Of a DNA stretch of 10,580 nt, positions 1-5,664 are shown piece after piece (the stretch's first letter is position 1; every line of letters starts with the position of its first letter). Position numbers and translations under genes: made by a program. Origin of the DNA: Methanomicrobiaceae archaeon UBA436 (GTDB lineage Archaea; Halobacteriota; Methanomicrobia; Methanomicrobiales; Methanoculleaceae); NCBI GenBank assembly GCA_002497965.1, contig DAFR01000139.1, forward strand, positions 8,090 to 18,669, written 5' to 3'. The notes under the pieces are model-generated. The model was given only the letters and a program-made list of their open reading frames with translations. It had not been told where the DNA came from and ran no database searches.

Positions 1-22
1 GCAGAGGGGGAAAAGAGGGTCA

Positions 23-45
23 GCAGGGATCTTTTCTATCCCTGC
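23..45. repeat. Perfect 8-bp inverted repeat (hairpin)
   Basis: GCAGGGAT at 23-30 is perfectly complementary to ATCCCTGC at 38-45, with a 7-base pyrimidine-rich loop (CTTTTCT). It lies about 110 bp before the first gene. It may be the 3'-end hairpin of a gene to the left of the window, or an operator. No T-run follows it, so a classical intrinsic terminator is not supported. Confidence 0.5.
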
Positions 46-152
46 GTGGGCAGGGTGGGGCGGAAGCGGGATGCCCCCAAATGGCGGTGTAGAAGACGAA
101 GATCTCTTGAGGAACCCAACCCTTATCGATCTTCCCTACGCACAACTATGCG

Positions 153-602
153 ATGAATGTCCTCCTCATACAGTCCGAGGGGGTCGACCTCTATACGACG
201 CTGCTTGCCTCCGAGACCAGCAGGCGAGCCCTTCGTTTTTACCGTCCTGACCGACTCACATATGGTATCCGTATCCGGACGGCGTCGCTCGGGAGTGCAC
301 TTGCCCTGGTCTCCGAACTCCGGTGGTACATCCAGCGTTACGTTCAGGATGTCCTTTTTGAGCCCGCGGACGGCATCTTCTACTCGTCCGCGCTTGCCCG
401 GCAGGTATACGAACGTGACGTACGGCCTTCACACCCGTGGAGTCACCGCTGCCTCTACAGGGTTGCCAATGACCGGTTGATCGATCTCATATGGATGGAG
501 GAGGGGACGAGACCTGAGTCATACAGCGACCGCACCGAGCGGGGGGATACGTTGCTTGAGGTCTGGTGCACCGCTGAGGAGGCACCGGCGGAAGGGTCAT
601 GA
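153..602 (+). CDS. DUF5804-like hypothetical protein
   Basis: A 149-residue soluble protein with no signal peptide or membrane segment. I recognise it tentatively as DUF5804, an uncharacterised family I know from haloarchaea and methanogens. The resemblance is in the N-terminal pattern: a short beta strand (VLLIQSEGVDLYTTLL), then 'ETSRRAL', then 'ASLGSALALVSELRWYIQRYVQ' around residues 44-67, and a C-terminal beta-rich part. This is from memory, not a database match. The start is ATG 153. ATGs at 148 and 157 are in another frame, and 'RRALRF' and downstream residues are only read in this frame. No Shine-Dalgarno is visible. A weak A/T element (CTTATCG, about 122-128) lies about 25-30 bp upstream, so a leaderless transcript is possible. 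Its stop is 7 bp from the stop of the opposing methyltransferase gene. Function unknown. Confidence 0.8.
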   Translation: MNVLLIQSEGVDLYTTLLASETSRRALRFYRPDRLTYGIRIRTASLGSALALVSELRWYIQRYVQDVLFEPADGIFYSSALARQVYERDVRPSHPWSHRCLYRVANDRLIDLIWMEEGTRPESYSDRTERGDTLLEVWCTAEEAPAEGS

Positions 603-609
603 TGCGCTA

Positions 610-1248
610 TCATCGACCGCTCCTCCCTCGCCCTTTCAGGAAGACACCTTCCACCTCGGCGCGGGGGAGGTCGGTGCCCCTGACCCGCATCTGCCAGCGG
701 TCTGTCCGGAGCGAGACGGGGACTAGCGGCGCAAAGAGTTCCAGAGCCTCGGTCTCTGTGAAGTAGTGGGTTATTATCCCGCTCCCCCGCCGGAACGTCT
801 TCGGTTCAACCTCCACCCCCTTACCGGCACGCATGTCCTCGATAGAGAAGGCCCGGAATATGAGCGCGCCGTCGGCTGCGAGCACCCGGCGGACCTCCGA
901 TGCCAGGGTGAGACGGTCGCGGGCGGGCAGGTGGCCGGCGAGATGAACCAGGAAGACCATATCAAACACTCCATCCCGGAAGGGGAGGTGGCGGGCATCG
1001 GCCAGGACGAAGCCTGCCGCCGCCGTCGCGGGGTGCCGGCGGGCGAGGAGGAGTGCCTCCCTGGAGATCTCGACCGCAATCACGTGCAAAGAGCGTTGGG
1101 CGAGCGCCGCCAGGGTCTTTCCGTTCCCGCAGCCGAGTTCGAGGACGGTGGCATCGGCGGGGATCTCCGGGAGCGGCGCCGGAGCTCCTCCCCAGAGGCT
1201 CCCCCGCCTGCGGTAGTCCTCGTCCCACGTGGATGGATCGGCGGTCAC
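610..1248 (-). CDS. Class I SAM-dependent methyltransferase
   Basis: A 212-residue cytoplasmic methyltransferase of the Rossmann-like class I fold (Methyltransf_11/25 type). Visible signatures are motif I VLELGCGNG (residues 35-43) for S-adenosylmethionine binding, an acidic residue at the end of strand beta-2 (AVEIS, about 59-63), motif 'ADARHLPF' (about 84-91) and the beta-4 region 'GVFDMVFLVHLAGHL' (about 94-108). The 'VRRVLAADGALIFRAF' segment matches the usual helix and strand after beta-4. The C-terminal third (after about residue 140) is probably the substrate-specific part, and nothing in it identifies the substrate. The start is a GTG at 1246-1248 with no clear ribosome binding site; it is chosen because the fold begins only about 30 residues before motif I, as is usual. 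The gene runs tail to tail against the DUF5804-like gene. Methyl acceptor unknown. Confidence 0.88.
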   Translation of the reverse strand: MTADPSTWDEDYRRRGSLWGGAPAPLPEIPADATVLELGCGNGKTLAALAQRSLHVIAVEISREALLLARRHPATAAAGFVLADARHLPFRDGVFDMVFLVHLAGHLPARDRLTLASEVRRVLAADGALIFRAFSIEDMRAGKGVEVEPKTFRRGSGIITHYFTETEALELFAPLVPVSLRTDRWQMRVRGTDLPRAEVEGVFLKGRGRSGR

Positions 1249-1506
1249 GGATCAGAGGTCGACGCTCCCCGGCATAACGTTTCGGACGTGTGCACCATCG
1301 CGGGGTGTTCGGAGACGGCATTTTGTTCCCTGCGTTGAGAGCATCGAACCACCACTCTCCCCCTGCTTGGCGGATATCTTCCGGGGCGGTACCTGGCAGT
1401 CTCGCCGCGGTCTCACCCGACACTCCTGAAAGATCCTGTTTCCTCTCCGTGCACGGCCACCGGGTCAATCGCCACGCACTGCCCGCCCCCTCCGGTGGGG
1501 GTGATC

Positions 1507-1514
1507 TATAAATA
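1507..1514 (+). promoter_or_regulatory. Strong TATA box (TATAAATA), direction ambiguous
   Basis: TATAAATA is an isolated A/T octamer in very GC-rich sequence and matches the archaeal box A. Read rightwards, transcription would start near 1535, directly before the 10-bp hairpin at 1541-1568. Read leftwards (TATTTATA), it would start near 1485 and give a leader of about 240 nt to the methyltransferase GTG. No decisive BRE is visible on either side. Confidence 0.5.
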
Positions 1515-1535
1515 CCGTTCAACGGGAAACGCGAG

Positions 1536-1776
1536 CGACAGGGGAGGGGGATGTTCCACCCCCTCCCCGGCGAGCCCCACCCCAGGGGGCGATTCCCCAT
1601 CGACACAGTTCCACGGCGGAGATCCTCTCTCTGCCGTCGATGTGAACACCCTGCCGAAATCCGGTCTCCGTCCCCGGACACGGCTATCCGGTGCTATCGC
1701 CAATTACTGCCCGCCTCGAGAGGGGGTGGTCTACCTCACACGGAAAAGGGTCTCCACCGCGGCGGTGATTCGAGTG
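1536..1776 (+). ncRNA. Candidate structured leader or small RNA
   Basis: Downstream of the TATA box the plus strand can form successive hairpins. A perfect 10-bp stem pairs 1541-1550 with 1559-1568 (GGGGAGGGGG/CCCCCTCCCC, 8-nt loop). A second 10-bp stem with one G-U pair joins 1613-1622 to 1628-1637 (5-nt loop) and is enclosed by a helix CATCG 1598-1602 / CGATG 1638-1642. CCGGA at 1674-1678 can pair with TCCGG on either side (1660-1664 or 1687-1691). A 5-bp stem CACCG/CGGTG lies at 1755-1767. No known RNA family (RNase P, SRP, tRNA, riboswitch) is recognised. GC-rich sequence forms hairpins by chance, and transcription is inferred only from the TATA box, so this stays a candidate. Confidence 0.3.
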
Positions 1777-1804
1777 ATCAAACCATGAATTGACCTGGTT
1801 TGAT
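1777..1804. repeat. 9-bp inverted repeat, probable operator
   Basis: ATCAAACCA (1777-1785) and TGGTTTGAT (1796-1804) are perfect inverted copies separated by 10 bases. The element is A/T-rich against its surroundings and lies about 34 bp before the TATA-like box at 1838-1845 of the next gene. That position suits a dimeric transcription factor site. It also covers the furthest-upstream possible start (TTG 1790) of that gene, which speaks against that start. Confidence 0.5.
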
Positions 1805-1837
1805 GGGCTCGCGCTGAGACCGGAAAACCTGGTAAAT

Positions 1838-1845
1838 CTTTTTAA
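1838..1845 (+). promoter_or_regulatory. TATA-like box before the first surface paralog
   Basis: CTTTTTAA, within the A/T stretch 1832-1847, lies about 26 bp (centre to start) before the in-frame GTG at 1868. That spacing is what a leaderless archaeal transcript would show. Confidence 0.4.
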
Positions 1846-1867
1846 CTCAGACGATCGACCTACCAGC

Positions 1868-3025
1868 GTGGACCTGACGGATGCCGCCGCAATGATGCTC
1901 GCCATGTTGATATTTGCGGGTATAGTTCTCGGGCCCATCATGGCAGAGACAGCCTGGCCCGAAGCCCCCGAACCGGAGGAGCCGGAGGGTCTCGCCACCG
2001 TCTTAACCGGTCTCAACGAGAGGATCCTGGGCGGCAACTCCATCAACCTGACACCTTTAACCATGCCGGACACGTCAGCCGCGCTGATAGCCCCTGACGA
2101 GAACGAAACGGCCATCCAGGGTGAGAACAGCACGCCAGTCATGCCTGAATATGATGACGACGAACTGATCGGTCTGGTTGAGAACCGCAGCGTCTCGCTC
2201 ATGCTGCTTGCCATGCAGAACGCTCATGCCCTCTACGCCTGGGATGAAAGAGCGGTCAGGGAGCACGCCGCAGCACTCCAGAGTTTCGCGAGGAGCACCC
2301 TGAAAGAATCGGCCGGCTTTAGCGTCTCAAGCGACCTGGAAGACGTGAAGACCTGTTTCACCCTTGCCCTTGAGTCTTATGCGGCATATGCTGATATCGT
2401 GCAGCAAAACGACAAACTTAACGAAACGCAGGTGGATCTGGCGTTTCAGGAACTTGAACGAGGTTCGCGATATCTGCGCGAGGCTCTTGATGGCCTTGAC
2501 CAGCAGACCCTTCACGTGCCAGCAGAGGTTGTGGATGTCAATCTCTCGGTAGTGCAACCCTCTGCCGTCCCTGCCGATGCGCTGATGCTGATGCAGCGGT
2601 ACGTCTACGACGACCGGATCGGGGCAAACGAGATATCGCTCACTCTGGAGTCGGCAGGTATAATCCATGCCTACTGCCTGAAAGGGGAGGAGATCGCGGC
2701 TGAACCGGGGCGGGCGTTCCTGGTGGTGGAGGTGAAGGTCGTGAACCTCGGCCATAAGGGAGAGCGGCGCGTATACACTATCCGGACGCCTGATGCCAGT
2801 GCATTCACGCTCCATTACCGCGGAAACAGTTACCCACCGATAAAACTGGTGCCCGGGACGACGCTTGGCGAGCCGTATGCCGGAGTGACGCTGGATCGAT
2901 ACGAGAAGAAGCATGGCTACATCGTATTTGATGTCCCGGACGCGATCAACCTGAGTGAGTGCTTCATACGGGTCAACCTGGGTGAGGCGGGCTCACCCGT
3001 CTGGGCACTGAGAAAGACTGGCTGA
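1868..3025 (+). CDS. Membrane-anchored surface protein, DUF4352-like C-terminus (paralog A)
   Basis: A secreted or membrane-anchored protein of unknown function, about 385 residues from GTG 1868. An N-terminal hydrophobic segment (MMLAMLIFAGIVLGPIMA, about residues 9-26) is an uncleaved anchor or signal. It is followed by an acidic, Pro-rich linker with several N-x-S/T sites (to about 95), a helical domain of about 115 residues (96-211) and a C-terminal beta domain (about 244-381). The beta domain contains 'YVYDD', 'FLVVEVKVVNLG', 'IRTPDASAFTLHY' and 'SPVWAL'. It resembles DUF4352-type extracellular immunoglobulin-like domains, which I infer from the strand pattern and the 'V-N-G' turn. The same order of domains recurs in the next gene. 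The frame is open back to TTG 1790, which would add 26 residues, but that start sits inside the 9-bp inverted repeat. GTG 1868 follows a TATA-like box at leaderless spacing, and ATG 1892 is a third option. Confidence 0.75.
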   Translation: MDLTDAAAMMLAMLIFAGIVLGPIMAETAWPEAPEPEEPEGLATVLTGLNERILGGNSINLTPLTMPDTSAALIAPDENETAIQGENSTPVMPEYDDDELIGLVENRSVSLMLLAMQNAHALYAWDERAVREHAAALQSFARSTLKESAGFSVSSDLEDVKTCFTLALESYAAYADIVQQNDKLNETQVDLAFQELERGSRYLREALDGLDQQTLHVPAEVVDVNLSVVQPSAVPADALMLMQRYVYDDRIGANEISLTLESAGIIHAYCLKGEEIAAEPGRAFLVVEVKVVNLGHKGERRVYTIRTPDASAFTLHYRGNSYPPIKLVPGTTLGEPYAGVTLDRYEKKHGYIVFDVPDAINLSECFIRVNLGEAGSPVWALRKTG

Positions 3026-3079
3026 GGTGCGGTATTTGAAATGATGCCCCCCACTCTTTCTCAGCACAGTTCTGCCCGC

Positions 3080-3104
3080 GTGATTGACACATCCTGGCAA
3101 TCAC
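3080..3104. repeat. 7-bp inverted repeat between the paralogs
   Basis: GTGATTG (3080-3086) and CAATCAC (3098-3104) pair perfectly around an 11-base spacer, 55 bp after the stop of paralog A and about 140 bp before paralog B. It could be a 3'-end hairpin of the first transcript or an operator of the second. No T-run follows. Confidence 0.4.
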
Positions 3105-3241
3105 CTCAGGTATGGCCGTGATGGTTGAGTTTGCAGCCGGCCAAAGAAGGGCAGGGGGCAGTGTATGGGAACGGCCGGAAGATGCCCCCCTCCCAGGCCG
3201 GACACAAAGAATATTCCTGTTGCGGGGCATAGGTTTTTCCA

Positions 3242-4312
3242 GTGGCTATGAGACGCTCGCGCGCGGCAATGGTCGTTGTGGCATGCTGTATTGGAGCAGC
3301 CTGTCTCATATTTGTCCTCGTCCCCTCGATCAGTGCGGCGGTCTTTCCTCATCTCCGGGCAGAGGGGCCGGGTCCCGACAGCGTTAATGAGAGCGATCTT
3401 ACAGCCGCAATCGTGCCCCCAACCGATGACGAGAGGCTGGAGTCGCTGATCGCCGGGGGAAGCGTCAGGCTTCTTGAACTCTCCGTCGGCCAGATAGGTG
3501 CCCTGCATGCCGGTAATGATTCCCTTCTCCGCAGCCAGGCTGCCGGGATGGTCTCTCTTGCGGAGCAGCTCCGCCTCGACGCTGCCGCTCTTTGGGTTTC
3601 GCCTGAAAACGAGTCGGTGCGATCGCAGTTCATCGCCGCGCTGGATGAGTTTGCAACAGCCGGCAGCATGCTTGAAGACGGCATCCCCACAGACCGAAGC
3701 GTGAGGGACGATGCACTGGAGCATCTTGCCCGCGGGACAGATGTTCTCTCTGAGACGCTGCAGGGCTACACCCCCACTCCAACCGTGGAACCGGAGGGTT
3801 CCATCATACCGGCAGACCTCGCCGCTGAGGCCGTTCCAGAGTTTCCTGGCGCTCTCGCGCCTGGCGAACGGTTCATTTATGACGATTCAAGCGGGGACAA
3901 CACCGCCTCGATAATCATCGGGGGGTTAACCCTGTCGAACGGTTTTGAGACGATTGGAACAAAACCGGTGGAGTATACGCCTGGGCCAGGGAATGTATAT
4001 CTCCTGGTCACCGTTCAGGTGACGCACCTTGGATACAGGGGAGAGGGCACAAGCAGCCGTATAAGGACACCGGCGGAGAGCGCTTTCACCCTCTACTACA
4101 ACGGTGAGACCTATCGCCCATTGCAGGCGCCGGGGCAGACATCCCGGGGAGGGTCGTACTCGAGCCTGGTTCTTGAGAGGCACGAGTCGAGGGCTGGATA
4201 CCTCTTCTTTGAGGTGCCGGAAGACTTTGACCCGGCAAACGCCTACCTACAGGTCAGGGTCGGCAGCAACAGCCCGGTCTGGCACCTTGACCCTGCGAAG
4301 GCCGCAGGGTAG
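3242..4312 (+). CDS. Membrane-anchored surface protein, DUF4352-like C-terminus (paralog B)
   Basis: A 356-residue protein and tandem relative of the preceding gene. It has a basic N-terminus (RRSR) followed by a hydrophobic segment (about residues 10-33), then a short linker. A helical domain (about 60-176) begins 'TDDERLESLIAGGSVRLLEL', matching 'YDDDELIGLVENRSVSLMLL' of paralog A. A Thr/Pro hinge (TPTPTVEPEG) follows, then the beta domain (about 209-349). Aligned landmarks are RFIYDD/RYVYDD, NVYLLVTVQVTHLGYRGE/RAFLVVEVKVVNLGHKGE, IRTPAESAFTLYY/IRTPDASAFTLHY and SPVWHL/SPVWAL. The start GTG 3242 and an ATG at 3248 (six bases on) are both possible; the basic residues lie after both. A weak TATA-like element (GAATATTC, about 3208-3215) precedes it, so it is probably transcribed separately across the 216-bp gap. 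Function unknown; a binding or sensing role at the cell surface is inference. Confidence 0.78.
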   Translation: MAMRRSRAAMVVVACCIGAACLIFVLVPSISAAVFPHLRAEGPGPDSVNESDLTAAIVPPTDDERLESLIAGGSVRLLELSVGQIGALHAGNDSLLRSQAAGMVSLAEQLRLDAAALWVSPENESVRSQFIAALDEFATAGSMLEDGIPTDRSVRDDALEHLARGTDVLSETLQGYTPTPTVEPEGSIIPADLAAEAVPEFPGALAPGERFIYDDSSGDNTASIIIGGLTLSNGFETIGTKPVEYTPGPGNVYLLVTVQVTHLGYRGEGTSSRIRTPAESAFTLYYNGETYRPLQAPGQTSRGGSYSSLVLERHESRAGYLFFEVPEDFDPANAYLQVRVGSNSPVWHLDPAKAAG

Positions 4313-4639
4313 CATCCCGCTCCCACCGATCCGCCACCGTTCAGGTTGAATCATCCTCTTATCGCCGAGAGGGTGTCTTCTTCGCTGGATCATCCCTCAC
4401 GCGGCCGGCGGTGCCGCTCACCGGTGCGGGCATTGTGTGGCGATCGCCGCACGGAAAGCCGTGCTTGGGGGGTGAACCTGGAATTCGGTGAGTGTTCAGC
4501 GCGACCCACTGAGACGATCCTTGCTCCATGAAACTGTATCGAGGTAGAATCGCAGAAAGGTGGGGTTGATGCTCTTTGCCCTGATCCGGCATACTCAACC
4601 CTACATTCAAATAATTGCGTCCCTATACCCTCATCTAGA
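4313..4639. other. 327-bp gap; hairpins and HEPN promoter region
   Basis: No protein gene is supported on either strand. The stretch 4424-4464 is rich in dyad symmetry: GTGCGG (4424-4429) can pair with CCGCAC (4447-4452), GGCGATCGCC (4439-4448) is a perfect 10-bp palindrome, and GCACGG/CCGTGC (4449-4454/4459-4464) forms a 6-bp stem with an AAAG loop. The right end carries the probable promoter of the HEPN gene. Confidence 0.5.
4608..4617 (+). promoter_or_regulatory. TATA-like box before the HEPN gene
   Basis: CAAATAATTG is an A/T-rich decamer whose centre is about 27 bp before ATG 4640. That fits an archaeal box A for a leaderless or near-leaderless transcript of the HEPN/nucleotidyltransferase unit. 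Confidence 0.4.
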
Positions 4640-5029
4640 ATGCCTGAGCGGAGTGCGGACTGGATGGGGCAGGCGCGGCGGGATCTTGCCATGGCCGGGC
4701 AGGCCAGGGATACCGGGTTCTTTGAATGGGCGTGTTTTATCTCTCAGCAGGCTGCTGAAAAGGCTATAAAGGCTGTTTACCAGAGATCAGGTGCTGTTGC
4801 ATGGGGTCATTCTGTTCTCGATCTCCTCGAGGGTCTTAGGCAGCGGTACGAAATCCCTGCTGACCTATTTAGGATCGCACGCAGTCTCGACCGCAACTAT
4901 ATCCCGGCCCGCTACCCGGATGGGTTTGCCGTGGGGAAACCGGCCGACTATTTTGCCCAGGAGGACGCAGACGATGCAGTCAGTGGTGCGGAAAGAATCA
5001 TTCAATTCTGTGACGGTCTTCTGGCTTGA
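4640..5029 (+). CDS. HEPN domain protein (paired with nucleotidyltransferase)
   Basis: A 129-residue all-helical protein of the HEPN superfamily (PF05168 type). Diagnostic segments are 'FFEWACFISQQAAEKAIKAVY' spanning about residues 27-47, 'GHSVLDLLE' (56-64) and 'LDRNYIPARYPDGF' (83-96), followed by a C-terminal helix ending FCDGLLA. HEPN/MNT gene pairs are widespread in archaea, and in characterised pairs the HEPN partner is a ribonuclease toxin with an R-x4-6-H motif. Here the equivalent region reads R-N-Y-I-P-A-R-Y with no following histidine, so toxin activity cannot be assumed. The pair might instead act in another nucleotidyltransferase-linked role. The start ATG 4640 gives the usual family length and follows a TATA-like box. 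The downstream nucleotidyltransferase gene overlaps its 3' end, so the two are co-transcribed and probably translationally coupled. Confidence 0.88.
   Translation: MPERSADWMGQARRDLAMAGQARDTGFFEWACFISQQAAEKAIKAVYQRSGAVAWGHSVLDLLEGLRQRYEIPADLFRIARSLDRNYIPARYPDGFAVGKPADYFAQEDADDAVSGAERIIQFCDGLLA
4959..4964 (+). promoter_or_regulatory. Possible Shine-Dalgarno for the nucleotidyltransferase
   Basis: AGGAGG lies inside the HEPN coding region, 9 bases before ATG 4974. It favours ATG 4974 over GTG 5010 as the start of the second gene. It also encodes HEPN residues (Gln-Glu-Asp codons), so it could be coincidental. Confidence 0.4.
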
Positions 5030-5348
5030 TACGGATCTTGTCCACGAACGGCTGCAAGCAGCGGTGGAGAGGCTGGCTTTTGATCCAAACGTCCTCCGCG
5101 TCGTCCTTTTTGGGTCGTTTGCCGATGGGCGGGCTGTTCCCGGAAGCGATCTTGATATCATGATCGTCCTTGCGCACGATGAACGCCCCTTCCTTGAGCG
5201 GGTCTCTGCGTACCACACCTGCTTCTCCGGGATCGGTATCGGTATCGATCTCTTCCCCTACACCCTGGGCGAGCTTGAGAATCCCATCGCCCGTCGGGCA
5301 GAGGAGAGCGGCACCCTGCTCTTCTCCCGGCAAAAGACCCGGCCGTGA
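4974..5348 (+). CDS. Minimal nucleotidyltransferase (MNT, Pol beta superfamily)
   Basis: About 124 residues. The nucleotidyltransferase signature 'VVLFGSFADGRAVPGSDLDIMIVL' spans roughly residues 43-66. It has the G-S pair (47-48), the metal-binding D-x-D (59-61) and a third candidate acidic residue in 'GIDLFPYT' (about 92), so the catalytic set looks complete. Relatives transfer nucleotides; in characterised HEPN/MNT systems the MNT protein AMPylates and silences the HEPN partner. That it does so here is inference. ATG 4974 has an AGGAGG nine bases upstream and overlaps the HEPN gene by 56 bp. GTG 5010, overlapping by 20 bp and giving 112 residues, is the main alternative, because the first dozen residues from ATG 4974 look unlike conserved sequence. 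Order is HEPN first, MNT second, in one operon. Confidence 0.85.
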   Translation: MQSVVRKESFNSVTVFWLDTDLVHERLQAAVERLAFDPNVLRVVLFGSFADGRAVPGSDLDIMIVLAHDERPFLERVSAYHTCFSGIGIGIDLFPYTLGELENPIARRAEESGTLLFSRQKTRP

Positions 5349-5526
5349 CGGCGTGAGATCGCCGGTTCTCAGGGTGCGGGATCTGAAGGCTCACCCTCCT
5401 CTCGTTCTCCGCCGGCGGGCGGTGGAAAAGCCGTGCCAGGGACGCGGGTGAGACCTCCGCGGGGTCTAACCGGTAACCGACGGAGAACACCCCGCTCATC
5501 CGTTCCGGAAATAGTTTCTCCTGCAA
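5158..5526 (-). CDS. Doubtful minus-strand ORF with a coding-like pattern at 5359-5526
   Basis: An open frame of up to 122 codons from TTG 5526 (ATG 5499 is internal), with no recognised domain. I list it because the part that does not overlap the nucleotidyltransferase gene has a codon-position pattern typical of genes in GC-rich genomes. A hand count of 56 codons (5526 down to 5359) gives GC of about 68, 46 and 79 percent at positions 1, 2 and 3. The encoded start 'MSGVFSVGYRLDPAEV' also looks protein-like. Beyond 5348 the frame is antisense to the nucleotidyltransferase and becomes basic and Arg/Gly-rich, which looks spurious. It could be a small gene, a gene remnant truncated at the nucleotidyltransferase end, or chance. 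No ribosome binding site is evident. Confidence 0.2.
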   Translation of the reverse strand: MQEKLFPERMSGVFSVGYRLDPAEVSPASLARLFHRPPAENERRVSLQIPHPENRRSHAVTAGSFAGRRAGCRSPLPDGRWDSQARPGCRGRDRYRYRSRRSRCGTQRPAQGRGVHRAQGRS

Positions 5527-5664
5527 AAACCAGCCACACCATCATACAGGTGGAGAGCGGCCTGCAGCGATGGAGATCCACCGGAATCCATCCAGGAAGA
5601 GGTTATAACGCTATCCAACCGTCTCCGTATCCCTTATATACTTCCCCGGCCGAAATGCTTCATC
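5349..5664. other. 316-bp gap; possible minus ORF and lipoprotein promoter
   Basis: Apart from the doubtful minus-strand frame, the left and middle parts show nothing I can name. No terminator-like T-run follows the nucleotidyltransferase stop. The right end has A/T-rich elements (GGTTATAACG near 5601-5610) and the clear TATA box at 5633-5640. Confidence 0.5.
5633..5640 (+). promoter_or_regulatory. TATA box (CTTATATA) of the lipoprotein gene
   Basis: CTTATATA is close to the archaeal box A consensus. Its centre lies about 28 bp before ATG 5665, so transcription should begin at or just before that codon. It probably serves both the lipoprotein and the flavoprotein gene behind it. Confidence 0.65.

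Larger units (their letters stand above)
1249..1867. other. 619-bp gap with no supported protein gene
   Basis: Open frames cross this stretch, but I found no recognisable domain. The longest minus-strand frame, hand-counted over 54 codons (about 1270-1440), has third-position GC near the second-position value, unlike the real genes nearby. The left half (1249-1480) shows only a 10-bp palindrome, CCGTGCACGG (1447-1456). The right half holds a strong TATA box, several hairpins and an inverted repeat, listed separately. It contains the promoter of the surface protein at 1868 and possibly that of the methyltransferase. Confidence 0.6.

Noticed and set aside
1320..1360. Sequence resembling a tRNA T-arm on the minus strand (GGTTCGATGC)
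   Set aside because: No pairing acceptor, D-arm or anticodon arm could be found around it.
962..1681. Long minus-strand open frame of 239 codons across the methyltransferase start and the gap
   Set aside because: It overlaps the methyltransferase in another frame. The non-overlapping part has no third-position GC bias and the product is Arg/Pro/Gly-rich with no recognisable domain.
2327..2914. Minus-strand frame of 195 codons within paralog A
   Set aside because: It is fully antisense to a gene whose protein aligns with its neighbour, and shows no family signature of its own.
4390..4692. Minus-strand frame of 100 codons in the gap before the HEPN gene
   Set aside because: It runs into the antisense of the HEPN start, has no recognisable motif, and its translation is Arg/Ser-rich as expected of a random frame.
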